Below, piece by piece: positions 7,955 through 15,800 of a stretch of DNA of 16,512 nt (positions within the stretch are counted from its first letter, which is position 1; every line of letters begins with the position of its first letter). A program made the position numbers and the translations under genes. This DNA is from Rickettsiales bacterium. GTDB lineage: Bacteria; Pseudomonadota; Alphaproteobacteria; Rickettsiales; Anaplasmataceae. The notes under the pieces were generated by a model. That model worked only from the letters and a program-made list of their open reading frames with translations. It made no database searches and was not told the origin of the DNA. Location of the stretch: the NCBI GenBank assembly GCA_031284675.1, contig JAITXQ010000077.1, positions 1 to 16,512 of the forward strand, read 5' to 3'.

Positions 7955-9607
7955 ATGTATAAATGGAACACAAATAATATCATCGATGCCACTGGCGGAA
8001 GAGAAGTAGGTGGCTGTAATTGGATACATAACTCAAATATTTCAACAGACACAAGAAGCATAAAAAAAGGTGATTTATTTATTGCTCTCAAGGGAAAAAA
8101 TTTTGATGGCCATAATTTTCTACATGAAGCGTTTTTAAAAGGGGCAGTAGCTGCAGTAGTAAGCGAAGACAAATATAGAAATCTTCCTATAATTGTTGTG
8201 CAAGATACTCTAAAAGCCTTGCACGATATGGCATCGTATTACGTCAGAAATGTTCTTGTTAATGCTAAAGTTATTGCAATCACAGGTAGTGTTGGAAAAA
8301 CCACTACAAAGGATATGCTGCTCACTGTTTTATCCCAACATGGAGTGTCACATGTAAACGAAAGTAACTTAAATAATAATATAGGATTGCCTTTAACCAT
8401 ACTTAAAGCTCCAGAAAACTGCCAGTACTTAATTCTTGAAATGGGAATGAATAAAGCTGGTGAAATAAAAGAATTATCAAAGATTAGCAATCCGAATATT
8501 GCGGTTATTACCAACATCGAACCTACGCATGTTGAGAATTTTTCATCGCTATTTGACATTGCACAAGCAAAATTAGAAGTTCTGCATGGTATGAAAAATA
8601 ATGGTACTTTGGTCTTGAATAGAGATAGTAAATATTATGATTATCTCTCATCACACGCCAATAGAAATATAATAAGCTTCGGCAAAGATAAAAATGCTGA
8701 AGTTTGCTTATTAGACATAATAAGCAACGATAAGTCTTCTGTCATTCCAGCGCCATCTTCTGTTGTTCCAACACCCTCCTCTGTCATCCCAGTGCCCAGA
8801 CATTGGGATCCAAAAAATTTAATTGCGAGTGAGTACATCAGGCGGTTGTATAATAAAGACTGGATTCCAGTGTCAAGCACTGGAATGACACCATCTACTA
8901 CGCAAACTACCTGCAAATTACAATGTTTGTACACTAAAGCGTCAAGCGCTGGAATGACGTCAAGCAGAGTCGCTGATCTCTTACTAGAACAACAGTTGAG
9001 AAATAACGAACGATTAAGTTTAAAAATAAGACTAAATAATAATCAAATTATAAACTGCAATTTACGTGTGCAAGGTAAACATTTTGCTTACTCGCTACTT
9101 GCTGTTGCAGCAGTTGTGCAAAGTCTAGGACTTGATTTATCAAAATTACCGCTTGCACTTGAGGATTTTAGTGTAACGAAAGGTAGAGGTAATGTTCATA
9201 AAGTCAAATACAATGGAAAATACATACATTTGATCGATGACTCCTATAATGCCAGCCCTGCTTCGATGAAAGCTGCAATAAAAACTTTAAGTACCTATTC
9301 TGATCAGAGGAAAGTGGCTTTGCTTGGTGATATGTTAGAACTAGGTGGCGAAAGCATAAAATTTCATACAGAATTGCTTAATTTTATCATAAAATATAAT
9401 GTGAATAAAGTTTATACAGTTGGTAAATTTATGTTAGAATTGTATAGGTTTTTGCCAGATAGTATAAAAGGCGCGCATTTTAATGATTCTAATCAATTGA
9501 AAAGTGATTTAGCTAACATTATTCAGAATAATGACGTAATTTTAGTTAAAGGTTCACGAGGAATGAAAATGGATCTTATTGTACAAGAATTCATAATAGA
9601 ATATTAA
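7955..9607 (+). CDS. murF: MurF ligase with in-frame palindromic insert
   Basis: Adds D-Ala-D-Ala to UDP-MurNAc-tripeptide using ATP, the last cytoplasmic step before lipid I; Wolbachia are known to keep lipid II synthesis. At 550 residues it is about 100 longer than the E. coli enzyme. Mur-ligase motifs are intact: DTRSIKKGDLFIALKG, the ATP loop GSVGKTTTKDM (from 111), ESNLNNNIGLPLTIL, LEMGMNKAGEI, NIEPTHVENF, and the C-terminal DDSYNASPASMKAAI and LGDMLELG. Residues about 261-335 are extra: three SSV[IV]P-x-P heptapeptides followed by translated palindromes. In E. coli MurF this corresponds to a hairpin just before the loop leading to the G-R-H-N segment (here QGKHFAYSLLA), so a surface bulge is plausible. 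The frame stays open, suggesting a working enzyme. Confidence 0.95.
   Translation: MYKWNTNNIIDATGGREVGGCNWIHNSNISTDTRSIKKGDLFIALKGKNFDGHNFLHEAFLKGAVAAVVSEDKYRNLPIIVVQDTLKALHDMASYYVRNVLVNAKVIAITGSVGKTTTKDMLLTVLSQHGVSHVNESNLNNNIGLPLTILKAPENCQYLILEMGMNKAGEIKELSKISNPNIAVITNIEPTHVENFSSLFDIAQAKLEVLHGMKNNGTLVLNRDSKYYDYLSSHANRNIISFGKDKNAEVCLLDIISNDKSSVIPAPSSVVPTPSSVIPVPRHWDPKNLIASEYIRRLYNKDWIPVSSTGMTPSTTQTTCKLQCLYTKASSAGMTSSRVADLLLEQQLRNNERLSLKIRLNNNQIINCNLRVQGKHFAYSLLAVAAVVQSLGLDLSKLPLALEDFSVTKGRGNVHKVKYNGKYIHLIDDSYNASPASMKAAIKTLSTYSDQRKVALLGDMLELGGESIKFHTELLNFIIKYNVNKVYTVGKFMLELYRFLPDSIKGAHFNDSNQLKSDLANIIQNNDVILVKGSRGMKMDLIVQEFIIEY
8735..8797 (+). repeat. Three tandem 21-bp repeats inside murF
   Basis: Three imperfect 21-base units (8735-8755, 8756-8776, 8777-8797) are in frame and encode SSVIPAP, SSVVPTP and SSVIPVP. 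Each unit contains the TGTCATTCCAG-like half of the palindromic element, so the array may have formed by slippage of that half. Confidence 0.85.
8741..8958. repeat. Nested Wolbachia-type palindromic elements in murF
   Basis: Outer arms GTCATTCCAGCGC (8741-8753) and GCGCTGGAATGAC (8946-8958) are exact reverse complements. Inside are two more hairpins. ATCCCAGTG (8783-8791) pairs with CATTGGGAT (about 8798-8809) at 8 of 9 bases, and ATTCCAGTG (8864-8872) pairs exactly with CACTGGAAT (8878-8886) around a TCAAG loop. The arrangement suggests one element inserted into another. All of it is translated without a stop. Confidence 0.85.
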
Positions 9608-9657
9608 ACAAAATCATTGTATTAATTTACGGTAACAAATTATTAGGAACTTTAATC

Positions 9658-10611
9658 GTGGTAAAACGTGTAATTATTTTTGGTGGCACAGGATTTATAG
9701 GGAAACATATCGTAAGACGCTTAGCAATAGAAGGATATTTAATAAAGATATTTACTCGTAATCAGGAAAAAGCTGCTTGTCTAAAATTGTGTGGCAATTT
9801 AGGACAAATATCAATATTTAAAGGCGATTTTTTTGATGAAAAATCTGTTCTGGAAAGTATGGAAGAATGTGATGTAGTCATAAACTTAGTTGGAATATTA
9901 TATGAAGCGAAAAAACGTGATTTTCACACTCTCCATGTTGGAATAGCTGATAGAATAGCAAAAGCTGCAAAAATAAAAAGTGTACCCATGATGATACATT
10001 TTTCTGCTATGGGAATAGAAAATAGTAAACTGTCAAAATATGCTCAAAGTAAGTTAGAAGGTGAAAAAGCTGTGGCTTCTGCATTCCCAGAAGCAATAAT
10101 AATTAAGCCAAGTCTTGTATTTGGCAAAGAAGACAATTTCTTTAATAAGTTTGCAAGATTAGCAACCATTCTTCCTTTTTTGCCACTAATTGGCAATGGA
10201 GCAACTAAATTTCAGCCGATATGTGTAACTGATCTAGCTGAAGTAGTATATCGTATTATCAGTCTTAATAAGCGAGATAAAAAAATTTATAATATAGGTG
10301 GACCGAAGGTTTACTCTTTCAAAAGCTTGTTAAAGTTTATTCTGAATGTGACTAATAGAAAATGTTTATTGATCAATGTATCTTTTCCAATGGCAAAGTT
10401 GATAGCTTTCTTTTTAGAAAGTAAAATTATTTCTATGCTGTTAAAGCCCATAACCGGAGATACGAGCCCTATGCTTACTCGAGATCAGGTAAGAGTTATG
10501 ATGAGTAGCTCAATTGAAAAGTCAACTGACCTTGAAACAATAAAAATTCGGCCATTATCAATTGAAAATATAGTGCCAGAGTACTTGAAGATTTATAGAA
10601 AGTATGGATAG
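9658..10611 (+). CDS. NDUFA9-like NAD(P)-binding protein (atypical SDR)
   Basis: A 317-residue extended/atypical short-chain dehydrogenase of the branch that contains the 39-kDa complex I accessory subunit NDUFA9 and its alphaproteobacterial relatives. GGTGFIGKHIVRRL (9-22) is the dinucleotide-binding loop. VINLVGILYE (74-83), HFSAMGIENSKLSKYAQSK with Tyr128 and Lys132, and the KPSLVFGKEDNFFNKFA segment follow in the family order. A probable membrane-associating stretch, ATILPFLPLIGNGATKFQPI, is also typical. The start is GTG at 9658 with AGGA about 9 bases upstream, 50 bases after murF. A role in complex I assembly or stability is inferred from homology; an NAD-dependent epimerase on another substrate cannot be excluded. 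Confidence 0.88.
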   Translation: MVKRVIIFGGTGFIGKHIVRRLAIEGYLIKIFTRNQEKAACLKLCGNLGQISIFKGDFFDEKSVLESMEECDVVINLVGILYEAKKRDFHTLHVGIADRIAKAAKIKSVPMMIHFSAMGIENSKLSKYAQSKLEGEKAVASAFPEAIIIKPSLVFGKEDNFFNKFARLATILPFLPLIGNGATKFQPICVTDLAEVVYRIISLNKRDKKIYNIGGPKVYSFKSLLKFILNVTNRKCLLINVSFPMAKLIAFFLESKIISMLLKPITGDTSPMLTRDQVRVMMSSSIEKSTDLETIKIRPLSIENIVPEYLKIYRKYG

Positions 10612-10616
10612 AAGAA

Positions 10617-10690
10617 CGTGCCCGGTAGGATTCGAACCTACGACCCACAGCTTAGAAGGCTGTTGCTCTATCCAGCTGAGCTACGGGCAC
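10617..10690 (-). tRNA. tRNA-Arg (anticodon UCU)
   Basis: The minus strand folds into a full cloverleaf. It has a 7-bp acceptor stem (GTGCCCG/CGGGCAC), a 4-bp D stem (GCTC/GAGC), a 5-bp anticodon stem (ACAGC/GCTGT) with loop CTTCTAA, a variable region GGGTC, and a 5-bp T stem with TTCGAAT. The anticodon TCT at 10656-10654 reads AGA/AGG arginine codons. The discriminator is G and the CCA end is not encoded. It lies 6 bases after the stop of the opposite-strand NDUFA9-like gene. Confidence 0.97.
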
Positions 10691-10784
10691 ACAACATATA
10701 TAAAATGCTTCTTAACACGTATGAAGTCAAGGTATTTCATATGAATACGATGTTATGGTAAATAATAAATATTTTGCAAAACCC

Positions 10785-10893
10785 CAGCGTGTGACGCTGA
10801 CCTTTTTCTGGATACAAGTATCAAGTTAGCTACGTCATACCGCGAATGAATCGCAGTACCTCATCACAGATCCCGCTAACACGTAGCGGAATG
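10785..10893. repeat. Cluster of small palindromes in the tRNA-rpe spacer
   Basis: In the gene-free 10691-10987 stretch (297 bases) several short inverted repeats follow each other: CAGCGT/ACGCTG (10785-10799), GATAC/GTATC (10811-10822), TACCGCGA/TCGCAGTA with one mismatch (10838-10858), and CCGCTA/TAGCGG around ACACG (10873-10889). The segments GTCATACCGCG and GCGGAATGACG are the kind found in Wolbachia intergenic repeats, so this is a mosaic of eroded elements. The rest of the spacer is AT-rich with nothing else that I can support. Confidence 0.7.
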
Positions 10894-10987
10894 ACGAATT
10901 TGTTGTTTTTCAAATCGCCGGTAAAACTGAGTTACTTTAGCTATAGAATGACAGAACTTTAAAAATAAGTTACTTTTTTATTTTTTA

Positions 10988-11683
10988 ATGAAAAGACAGT
11001 TTATGGGTATCAAAATTGCATCTTCTATACTTTCAGCAAACTTTGCAAAATTAGGAGAAGAAGTAAAAAAAGTTAGTGACTTGGGTGTAGATTATATACA
11101 TATAGACGTTATGGATGGGAATTTCGTTCCAAATATTACAATTGGTCCAGATGTTATCTCTGCAATACGTAAATATAGCACACTCCCTTTTGATGTGCAT
11201 TTAATGATCATATCTCCTGGTGATCATATTGAAAGCTTTATAAATGCTGGTGCTGATATTATCACTGTACATGCAGAAGCAGAGATACACCTTGAGAGAC
11301 TGGTAAGAAGGATAAAGTCATACAAAAACGTAAACGATACAAAAAAAACAATTCAAGTTGGAGTTTCAATTGTTCCTTCAACCCCCCCAAATGCACTTGA
11401 ATACATAATACATGAGCTGGATATTGTGCTAATTATGACAGTCAACCCTGGCTTTGGGGGGCAGGAATTTATTCGTTCACAGTTGAATAAGATATCTGTT
11501 GTAAAAAAAATGATACAGGAGCGCAGTCTTAAAACACAAATTTCAGTAGATGGTGGAATTAATCTTTCTAACGCAGCTGATATCATAAAAGCAGGTGCAG
11601 ATATTTTAGTTGCAGGGTCGGCAATATTCAAGGCTGAAGATATGAAGAAAGCTGTAAACGATCTTAAAAATCCGTTGTTATAA
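10988..11683 (+). CDS. rpe: Ribulose-phosphate 3-epimerase
   Basis: Interconverts ribulose 5-phosphate and xylulose 5-phosphate in the non-oxidative pentose phosphate pathway. It is a TIM-barrel protein of 231 residues. Metal and catalytic motifs are present: IASSILSANFAKLG, the HIDVMDGNFVPNITIG segment, FDVHLMI, MTVNPGFGGQEFI, and the phosphate-binding SVDGGIN and VAGSAIF. A second ATG at 11003 (MGIKIASSIL) would give 226 residues, nearer the usual length; neither start has a clear ribosome site, so the exact N-terminus is open. It stands alone on the plus strand and converges on pnp. Confidence 0.96.
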   Translation: MKRQFMGIKIASSILSANFAKLGEEVKKVSDLGVDYIHIDVMDGNFVPNITIGPDVISAIRKYSTLPFDVHLMIISPGDHIESFINAGADIITVHAEAEIHLERLVRRIKSYKNVNDTKKTIQVGVSIVPSTPPNALEYIIHELDIVLIMTVNPGFGGQEFIRSQLNKISVVKKMIQERSLKTQISVDGGINLSNAADIIKAGADILVAGSAIFKAEDMKKAVNDLKNPLL

Positions 11684-11724
11684 TCCTACAGATAACACAA
11701 ACCATTTTTGTTATCCTATCAGTC

Positions 11725-11770
11725 TAAAAAATTCCTGGATCCAAGTAGTCAAGCTACTTGGACGACAGGA
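11725..11770 (-). terminator. Rho-independent terminator of truB-rpsO-pnp, built from a palindrome
   Basis: On the minus strand, 14 bases after the pnp stop, TCCTG pairs with CAGGA (outer arms 11766-11770 and 11733-11737). CCAAGTAG pairs with CTACTTGG (11754-11761 and 11741-11748) around a 5-base loop. A run of six T (complement of 11726-11731) follows at once. The plus strand has no T-run, so it serves pnp better than rpe. The arms resemble the mobile palindromes elsewhere in the window. Confidence 0.75.
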
Positions 11771-11783
11771 GGTAAGTTTACTC

Positions 11784-14060
11784 TTAATAAAAACCTGATG
11801 ATGAATCATTATTACCAAATTTTGGCCTATTTCTATTACTAAAACCAGAACGAGGACGAGTAAGTCTATTATTATGGTAATTCACTCCAGGTTTTTTATT
11901 AAACGAATTGTTGTAACAATTATCCCTGTCATTTGAACCATCTTTCCTTTCTGCATTGTAAAGCTCGCCTTCAAAAAACTCTCCCGTTTCTTGATCAACT
12001 CGACGCCTTGATAGTTTTGGACACCCGCCTTTTTCAAAGTCAATCACTAATGCTTTGAAAGTATCATCCTGTTTAAGTATGCTCTCTATAGACTCTATAT
12101 GCTGATTAGCTACTTCACTTATGTGCATTTTTCCTTTTCTTCCATTAAGAAGCTCAAGCTCTACAATAGACTTATCTATTTTTACAACCTTAGCATCAAC
12201 TATAGAACCTTGTTCTAGTTCCGTTATTGAATCAATCATCATATTCTTTGCAATTTCAGCTTCAGTACTACTCATGGCAAAAACAGAAACTTTACCATCA
12301 TCCCCTATTTCAATTTTTGCATTACTTCTTTCACACACACTGCGTATATTTTTTCCTTTAGCACCAATAGCCGCAGAAATTTTATCTTTATCTATATAAA
12401 ATGATAACATTCTTGGTGCATGATCTTTTACATCATCACTGTGCTCTGAAATCACTGCATTCATTTTTTCTAAAATATGTAATCTCCCAGCTTTTGCTTG
12501 TTCTAAAGATTTTTCAACAATTTCAAAGCTTATACCAGAAATTTTCATATCCATTTGTAGCGCCGTAACCCCTTTATTAGTTCCTGCTACTTTAAAGTCC
12601 ATATCACCAAGGTAATCTTCATCACCCAGTATATCAGAGAGTATCATATATTCGTCTTTATCTTTGATAAGGCCCATAGCAATTCCAGCAACAGGAGCTT
12701 TTATTGGCACACCTGTATCCATGAGAGCGAGAGATGTTCCACACACTGTTGCCATAGAGGAAGAACCATCAGATTCCAGAATTTCAGATACTGCTCTAAT
12801 TGTATAAGGAAATTCAGATTTATCAGGTAAAACAGGGTGTATTGCTTTCCAAGCAAGTTTGCCATGGCCAATTTCTCTTCTTCCTGGTGCACGTGCAGCA
12901 GAAGTTTCTCCAACTGCAAATGAAGGAAAGTTATAATGCAACATGAAGTGTTCACGTCTATCCCCTTCAATGTCATCCACGATTTGTTCATCTTGTGTAG
13001 TACCAAGAGCAGTAACAACCAGTGCCTGAGTGTTACCTCTGGTGAATAGTGCAGAACCGTGAGTTCTGGACAAGATATCAACCTCAACTTCTATCTGGCG
13101 TATTTCATCATGCTTACGACCATCTATTCTTACACCTTTCTTTCTAATTATTTCACGTACTAAAGATCTTTCAAAGTTTTTTACTGCATGCGTAATTAAC
13201 TTTTCATCTTTCCCAGTTTCCTTAAGAGTGTTCAATATATTATCTCTGATCACTTCTAAAGCTTGAACTCGCTCTTGTTTTACTGTTTGTGAATATGCTT
13301 TTTCAAAATCTTTACTGTGTTTTTCAAACTCTTGCGTTATATCTGATATATCAACAGAAGCAAAACTTTCAGGTTTATTGCCAACTGTATCAGCAAACTC
13401 TTTTATAAACTTAATGACAGATTGAAGGTGCTCATGACCAAATTTTATTGCACTCAGAACATTTTCTTCAGAAAGCTCTTTCACTTCTGATTCAACCATT
13501 AAAATCGAATGCTCATCACTAGATAAAAATAGATCTAAGCTGCTCGTTTTCATCTCTTGAACAGAAGGGTTGAGTATATAGTTATTATTTTCATCACAAC
13601 CAACCATAACTCCAGCTATAATAGAGTGAAAAGGAACACCAGAAATTGCAAGAGCTGCAACAGTACCAATCAATGCTGGTACCTCAGGAGGGTTAACTGC
13701 ATCATAAGTTAATAGATTGCACACTACACTAATTTCATCACGAAAACCTTCTGGGAATAGGGGTCTTATGCTTCTATCTATTACTCTTGAAATTAAAGTT
13801 TCTCTATCGGATGGTTTGCCTTCTCTTTTAAAAAAGCCACCAGGGATCTTACCCATAGCATAACTTTTTGCGATAAACTGGACATTTAAAGGTAGGAAAT
13901 CAACACTTTCTTCCTTCTTTTTACTTATAACGGTTACTAAGATAGACGTGTCACCATAATTCACAACTACTGAACCATCAGCTTGGCGTGCTATTTTTCC
14001 GGTTTCTAAAGATAAGGCACGACCACCCCACTCTATAGATTTTTTTATAATTTTAAACAT
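11784..14060 (-). CDS. pnp: Polynucleotide phosphorylase
   Basis: 3'-5' phosphorolytic exoribonuclease of mRNA decay, acting as a trimer. Two RNase PH-like domains occupy about 1-545, including FAVGETSAARAPGRREIGHGKLAWKA and the active-site Asp segment GDEDYLGDMDFKVAGT. The KH domain has its GAKG loop near 563-568. The S1 domain runs from about 618 (SIVDAKVVKIDK) to 690 (RRVDQETG). At 758 residues it is some 45 longer than the E. coli enzyme. The excess is a C-terminal Asn/Arg/Gly-rich tail (RPRSGFSNRNRPKFGNN) that is likely disordered and RNA-binding. GAGGAA precedes the ATG. It lies 14 bases downstream of rpsO, the classical order. Confidence 0.98.
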   Translation of the reverse strand: MFKIIKKSIEWGGRALSLETGKIARQADGSVVVNYGDTSILVTVISKKKEESVDFLPLNVQFIAKSYAMGKIPGGFFKREGKPSDRETLISRVIDRSIRPLFPEGFRDEISVVCNLLTYDAVNPPEVPALIGTVAALAISGVPFHSIIAGVMVGCDENNNYILNPSVQEMKTSSLDLFLSSDEHSILMVESEVKELSEENVLSAIKFGHEHLQSVIKFIKEFADTVGNKPESFASVDISDITQEFEKHSKDFEKAYSQTVKQERVQALEVIRDNILNTLKETGKDEKLITHAVKNFERSLVREIIRKKGVRIDGRKHDEIRQIEVEVDILSRTHGSALFTRGNTQALVVTALGTTQDEQIVDDIEGDRREHFMLHYNFPSFAVGETSAARAPGRREIGHGKLAWKAIHPVLPDKSEFPYTIRAVSEILESDGSSSMATVCGTSLALMDTGVPIKAPVAGIAMGLIKDKDEYMILSDILGDEDYLGDMDFKVAGTNKGVTALQMDMKISGISFEIVEKSLEQAKAGRLHILEKMNAVISEHSDDVKDHAPRMLSFYIDKDKISAAIGAKGKNIRSVCERSNAKIEIGDDGKVSVFAMSSTEAEIAKNMMIDSITELEQGSIVDAKVVKIDKSIVELELLNGRKGKMHISEVANQHIESIESILKQDDTFKALVIDFEKGGCPKLSRRRVDQETGEFFEGELYNAERKDGSNDRDNCYNNSFNKKPGVNYHNNRLTRPRSGFSNRNRPKFGNNDSSSGFY

Positions 14061-14074
14061 ACTAAATTCCTCAA

Positions 14075-14347
14075 TTATTTTCTAATGCCTAACTTCTCTA
14101 TTAATTCCTGGTAGGCTTCATTACCAAATTTACGTTTTATATAATTTAAGTGCCTGCGTCTTCTACCTATCAATATAAGTAAACCGCGCTTAGAGTTATG
14201 ATCATGCTTGTGCACCTTAAAATGCTCAGTTAAGTTACTAATCCTCTCAGTCAAAATTGCACATTGTACAAAAGATGAACCTGTATCATCTTCTTTAATT
14301 GCATATGTATTTATTAATTTTTTTTTCTTTTCGGATGTTATCGACAT
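14075..14347 (-). CDS. rpsO: 30S ribosomal protein S15
   Basis: Primary 16S rRNA-binding protein of the small subunit, 90 residues, the standard length. The family features are [51 protein letters not shown] and the C-terminal LIEKLGIRK. The ATG at 14347 has GAGG about 6 bases upstream, right after the truB stop (12-base gap). In other bacteria S15 represses its own mRNA; no clear regulatory fold is visible here. Confidence 0.98.
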   Translation of the reverse strand: MSITSEKKKKLINTYAIKEDDTGSSFVQCAILTERISNLTEHFKVHKHDHNSKRGLLILIGRRRRHLNYIKRKFGNEAYQELIEKLGIRK

Positions 14348-14359
14348 CTAAACCTCATA

Positions 14360-15226
14360 TCAAATATTAAAAACACGAATAGGCTTCACACAACCATAAA
14401 TAAAACTGCAGATTGCAATAGGCACATTACCCACTATCGCATAACAAATACCATAATTCTTTAAATTACGCAAGTTATTTAATACAACTTCCTGACCTTT
14501 TCTGATTTTCCCTGCTTCTTCTAGGGAAATTTCAACTTTGAACATTGATTTTAAAGCTGATACGATTGGGATAACTTCATCTTTTTCAGTAAGCTGTTCA
14601 ATTGTCACTGACTCATTTTCTCTAAAATCACCTACCATAGTCCTTCTTAATTTTGTAACATGTCCAAAGCAATTTAATACAATTCCAAGATCACGAGCAA
14701 TCGATCTAACGTACACACCACTACCGCATTGCATAGAAAAATCGGCACTATTATTTACAGTATCCATAGAAATCAATTTCAGTTTATGTATTTGTACTGA
14801 GCGGGGCTTTATATTCACCTTTTGCCCACTTCTTGCCAATTTATATGCCCTTGCTCCATTTATTTTTATTGCTGAAAATGCAGGAGGGGTCTGCTTGATC
14901 TCACCAACAAAATTTTTAATTGCACAATTTATCTGATTATATTCAGGTTTTATATTGCTAGTTTTAATGATATCACCATCTAAATCGTCCGTAATTCTTT
15001 GCTCTCCCCATTTTATTGTAAAATCGTATGCCTTTGAATCGCAAGATAAATACGGTATAGTTTTTGTTGCTTCACCAAGAGCGATTGGCAAAACCCCGAA
15101 GGCTAAAGGATCAAGTGTTCCCAAATGACCAGCTTTTTTAATCCCAAAAATCTTTTTAACTTGATTAACAGCTTGTGCAGAACTAATACCTATTGATTTA
15201 TTAAGATTAAGCCAGCCATGTGTCAT
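14360..15226 (-). CDS. truB: tRNA pseudouridine-55 synthase
   Basis: Converts U55 in the T loop of tRNAs to pseudouridine. The 288-residue protein has the N-terminal GWLNLNKSIGISSAQAVNQVKK, the catalytic GHLGTLDPLAFGVLPIALGEATK with Asp39, YDFTIKWGEQRITDDLDG, and CGSGVYVRSIARDLG. The C-terminal region resembles the PUA-like tail. The ATG at 15226 leads the truB-rpsO-pnp cluster. A decayed copy of its first codons and upstream region occurs at 15901-16015. Confidence 0.97.
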   Translation of the reverse strand: MTHGWLNLNKSIGISSAQAVNQVKKIFGIKKAGHLGTLDPLAFGVLPIALGEATKTIPYLSCDSKAYDFTIKWGEQRITDDLDGDIIKTSNIKPEYNQINCAIKNFVGEIKQTPPAFSAIKINGARAYKLARSGQKVNIKPRSVQIHKLKLISMDTVNNSADFSMQCGSGVYVRSIARDLGIVLNCFGHVTKLRRTMVGDFRENESVTIEQLTEKDEVIPIVSALKSMFKVEISLEEAGKIRKGQEVVLNNLRNLKNYGICYAIVGNVPIAICSFIYGCVKPIRVFNI

Positions 15227-15291
15227 ATATCAATTATATATGATTAATAGCAGTTTAGGAAGCTGTTTAAAGTATAATTATTAAAAATTAC

Positions 15292-15320
15292 TTGACTAGT
15301 ATACATTATTAATATATACT
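15292..15320 (+). promoter_or_regulatory. Sigma-70 promoter of the 119-aa membrane protein gene
   Basis: TTGACT (15292-15297), a 17-base spacer and TATACT (15315-15320) match the consensus at 5 of 6 positions each, the best promoter in the window. The -10 lies 34 bases before the ATG. The aligned copy at 16051-16079 supports its being part of the duplicated unit. Confidence 0.7.
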
Positions 15321-15354
15321 TAATTTTTTGTTAACCTTATATTAGGGGAAATTT

Positions 15355-15714
15355 ATGGAAAATATTTTTACTAGAAAAAACGCTATACCTCTTATAGGTG
15401 CTACAATAAGTATACTAGCTTTAGCAGCAGTAGGAGTAGGAGTGTTTTACCCAGCACTACTTGGTCCAGTTACAGCTTTAGTATCTTTACCGGTATTTTT
15501 AGGTGTTGCTGCTGCATTCGCTGCTACAGTATTTGCAGTTTCAGCATATAAAATCTATAGTAATTCTCAGGCAAAATCTGTAGCTAATGGGCAACCTCTT
15601 GCAGTTCCTGAAGCTAATGAGCAAAATCTTGTAGCTCCTGGGCAACCTCCTGTTAATGATCTTGATACAATAAATGTTCAACAAACTAATGCTGATGGTC
15701 CTGCTCTTAATTAA
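15355..15714 (+). CDS. Small two-helix membrane protein with Pro/Asn-rich tail
   Basis: I do not recognise a named family. ATG at 15355 follows AGGGG (15344-15348) with a 6-base spacer. The 119-residue protein has a short basic N-terminus (FTRKNAIP). Two hydrophobic helices at about 11-35 and 38-65 meet at LLGPVTALVSLP, and a hydrophilic Gln/Asn/Pro/Ala-rich tail begins near 66. The tail contains an imperfect 10-residue repeat, ANGQPLAVPE then ANEQNLVAPG. A positive N-terminus and a helical hairpin suggest an inner-membrane protein, which also resembles small holins in outline only. It is related to the protein starting at 16119 (GP-x-x-ALVS between the helices, AAT-x-FA-x-x-AY near the end of helix 2). 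It has its own promoter and terminator. Confidence 0.8.
   Translation: MENIFTRKNAIPLIGATISILALAAVGVGVFYPALLGPVTALVSLPVFLGVAAAFAATVFAVSAYKIYSNSQAKSVANGQPLAVPEANEQNLVAPGQPPVNDLDTINVQQTNADGPALN
15583..15642 (+). repeat. Two 30-bp tandem repeats in the membrane protein tail
   Basis: The units 15583-15612 and 15613-15642 both start GCTAATG and are in frame, encoding ANGQPLAVPE and ANEQNLVAPG. They are imperfect, consistent with an older slippage duplication. Confidence 0.6.
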
Positions 15715-15741
15715 GGATAGTAACGTAATAATTCAAATTAA

Positions 15742-15773
15742 GAAAAGGTAGAGTCATTCTCTACCTCTTTCTT
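15742..15773 (+). terminator. Rho-independent terminator after the 119-aa gene
   Basis: AGGTAGAG (15746-15753) pairs perfectly with CTCTACCT (15759-15766) around TCATT, followed by the T-rich CTTTCTTCTTTT. It lies about 30 bases after the stop. With one bulge the stem extends by AGAAA/TTTCT. Confidence 0.8.
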
Positions 15774-15800
15774 CTTTTCTGTTGTTCAAGTATATAAAAG

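Noticed and set aside
8735..8976. Repeats in murF as a CRISPR array
   Set aside because: Units are contiguous, without unique spacers, and are translated; there are no cas genes nearby.
7955..9607. murF as a disrupted pseudogene
   Set aside because: The insert is a multiple of three in effect, the frame is open throughout, and all catalytic motifs on both sides are intact.
12701..13087. Second minus-strand open frame inside pnp
   Set aside because: It is in another frame of the intact pnp gene; its composition is Leu-rich in a way typical of frame shadows.
15227..15270. Promoter for truB with TATAAT at 15238-15233 on the minus strand
   Set aside because: The -10 would lie only 7 bases before the ATG and the -35 is poor; it may be chance in AT-rich DNA.
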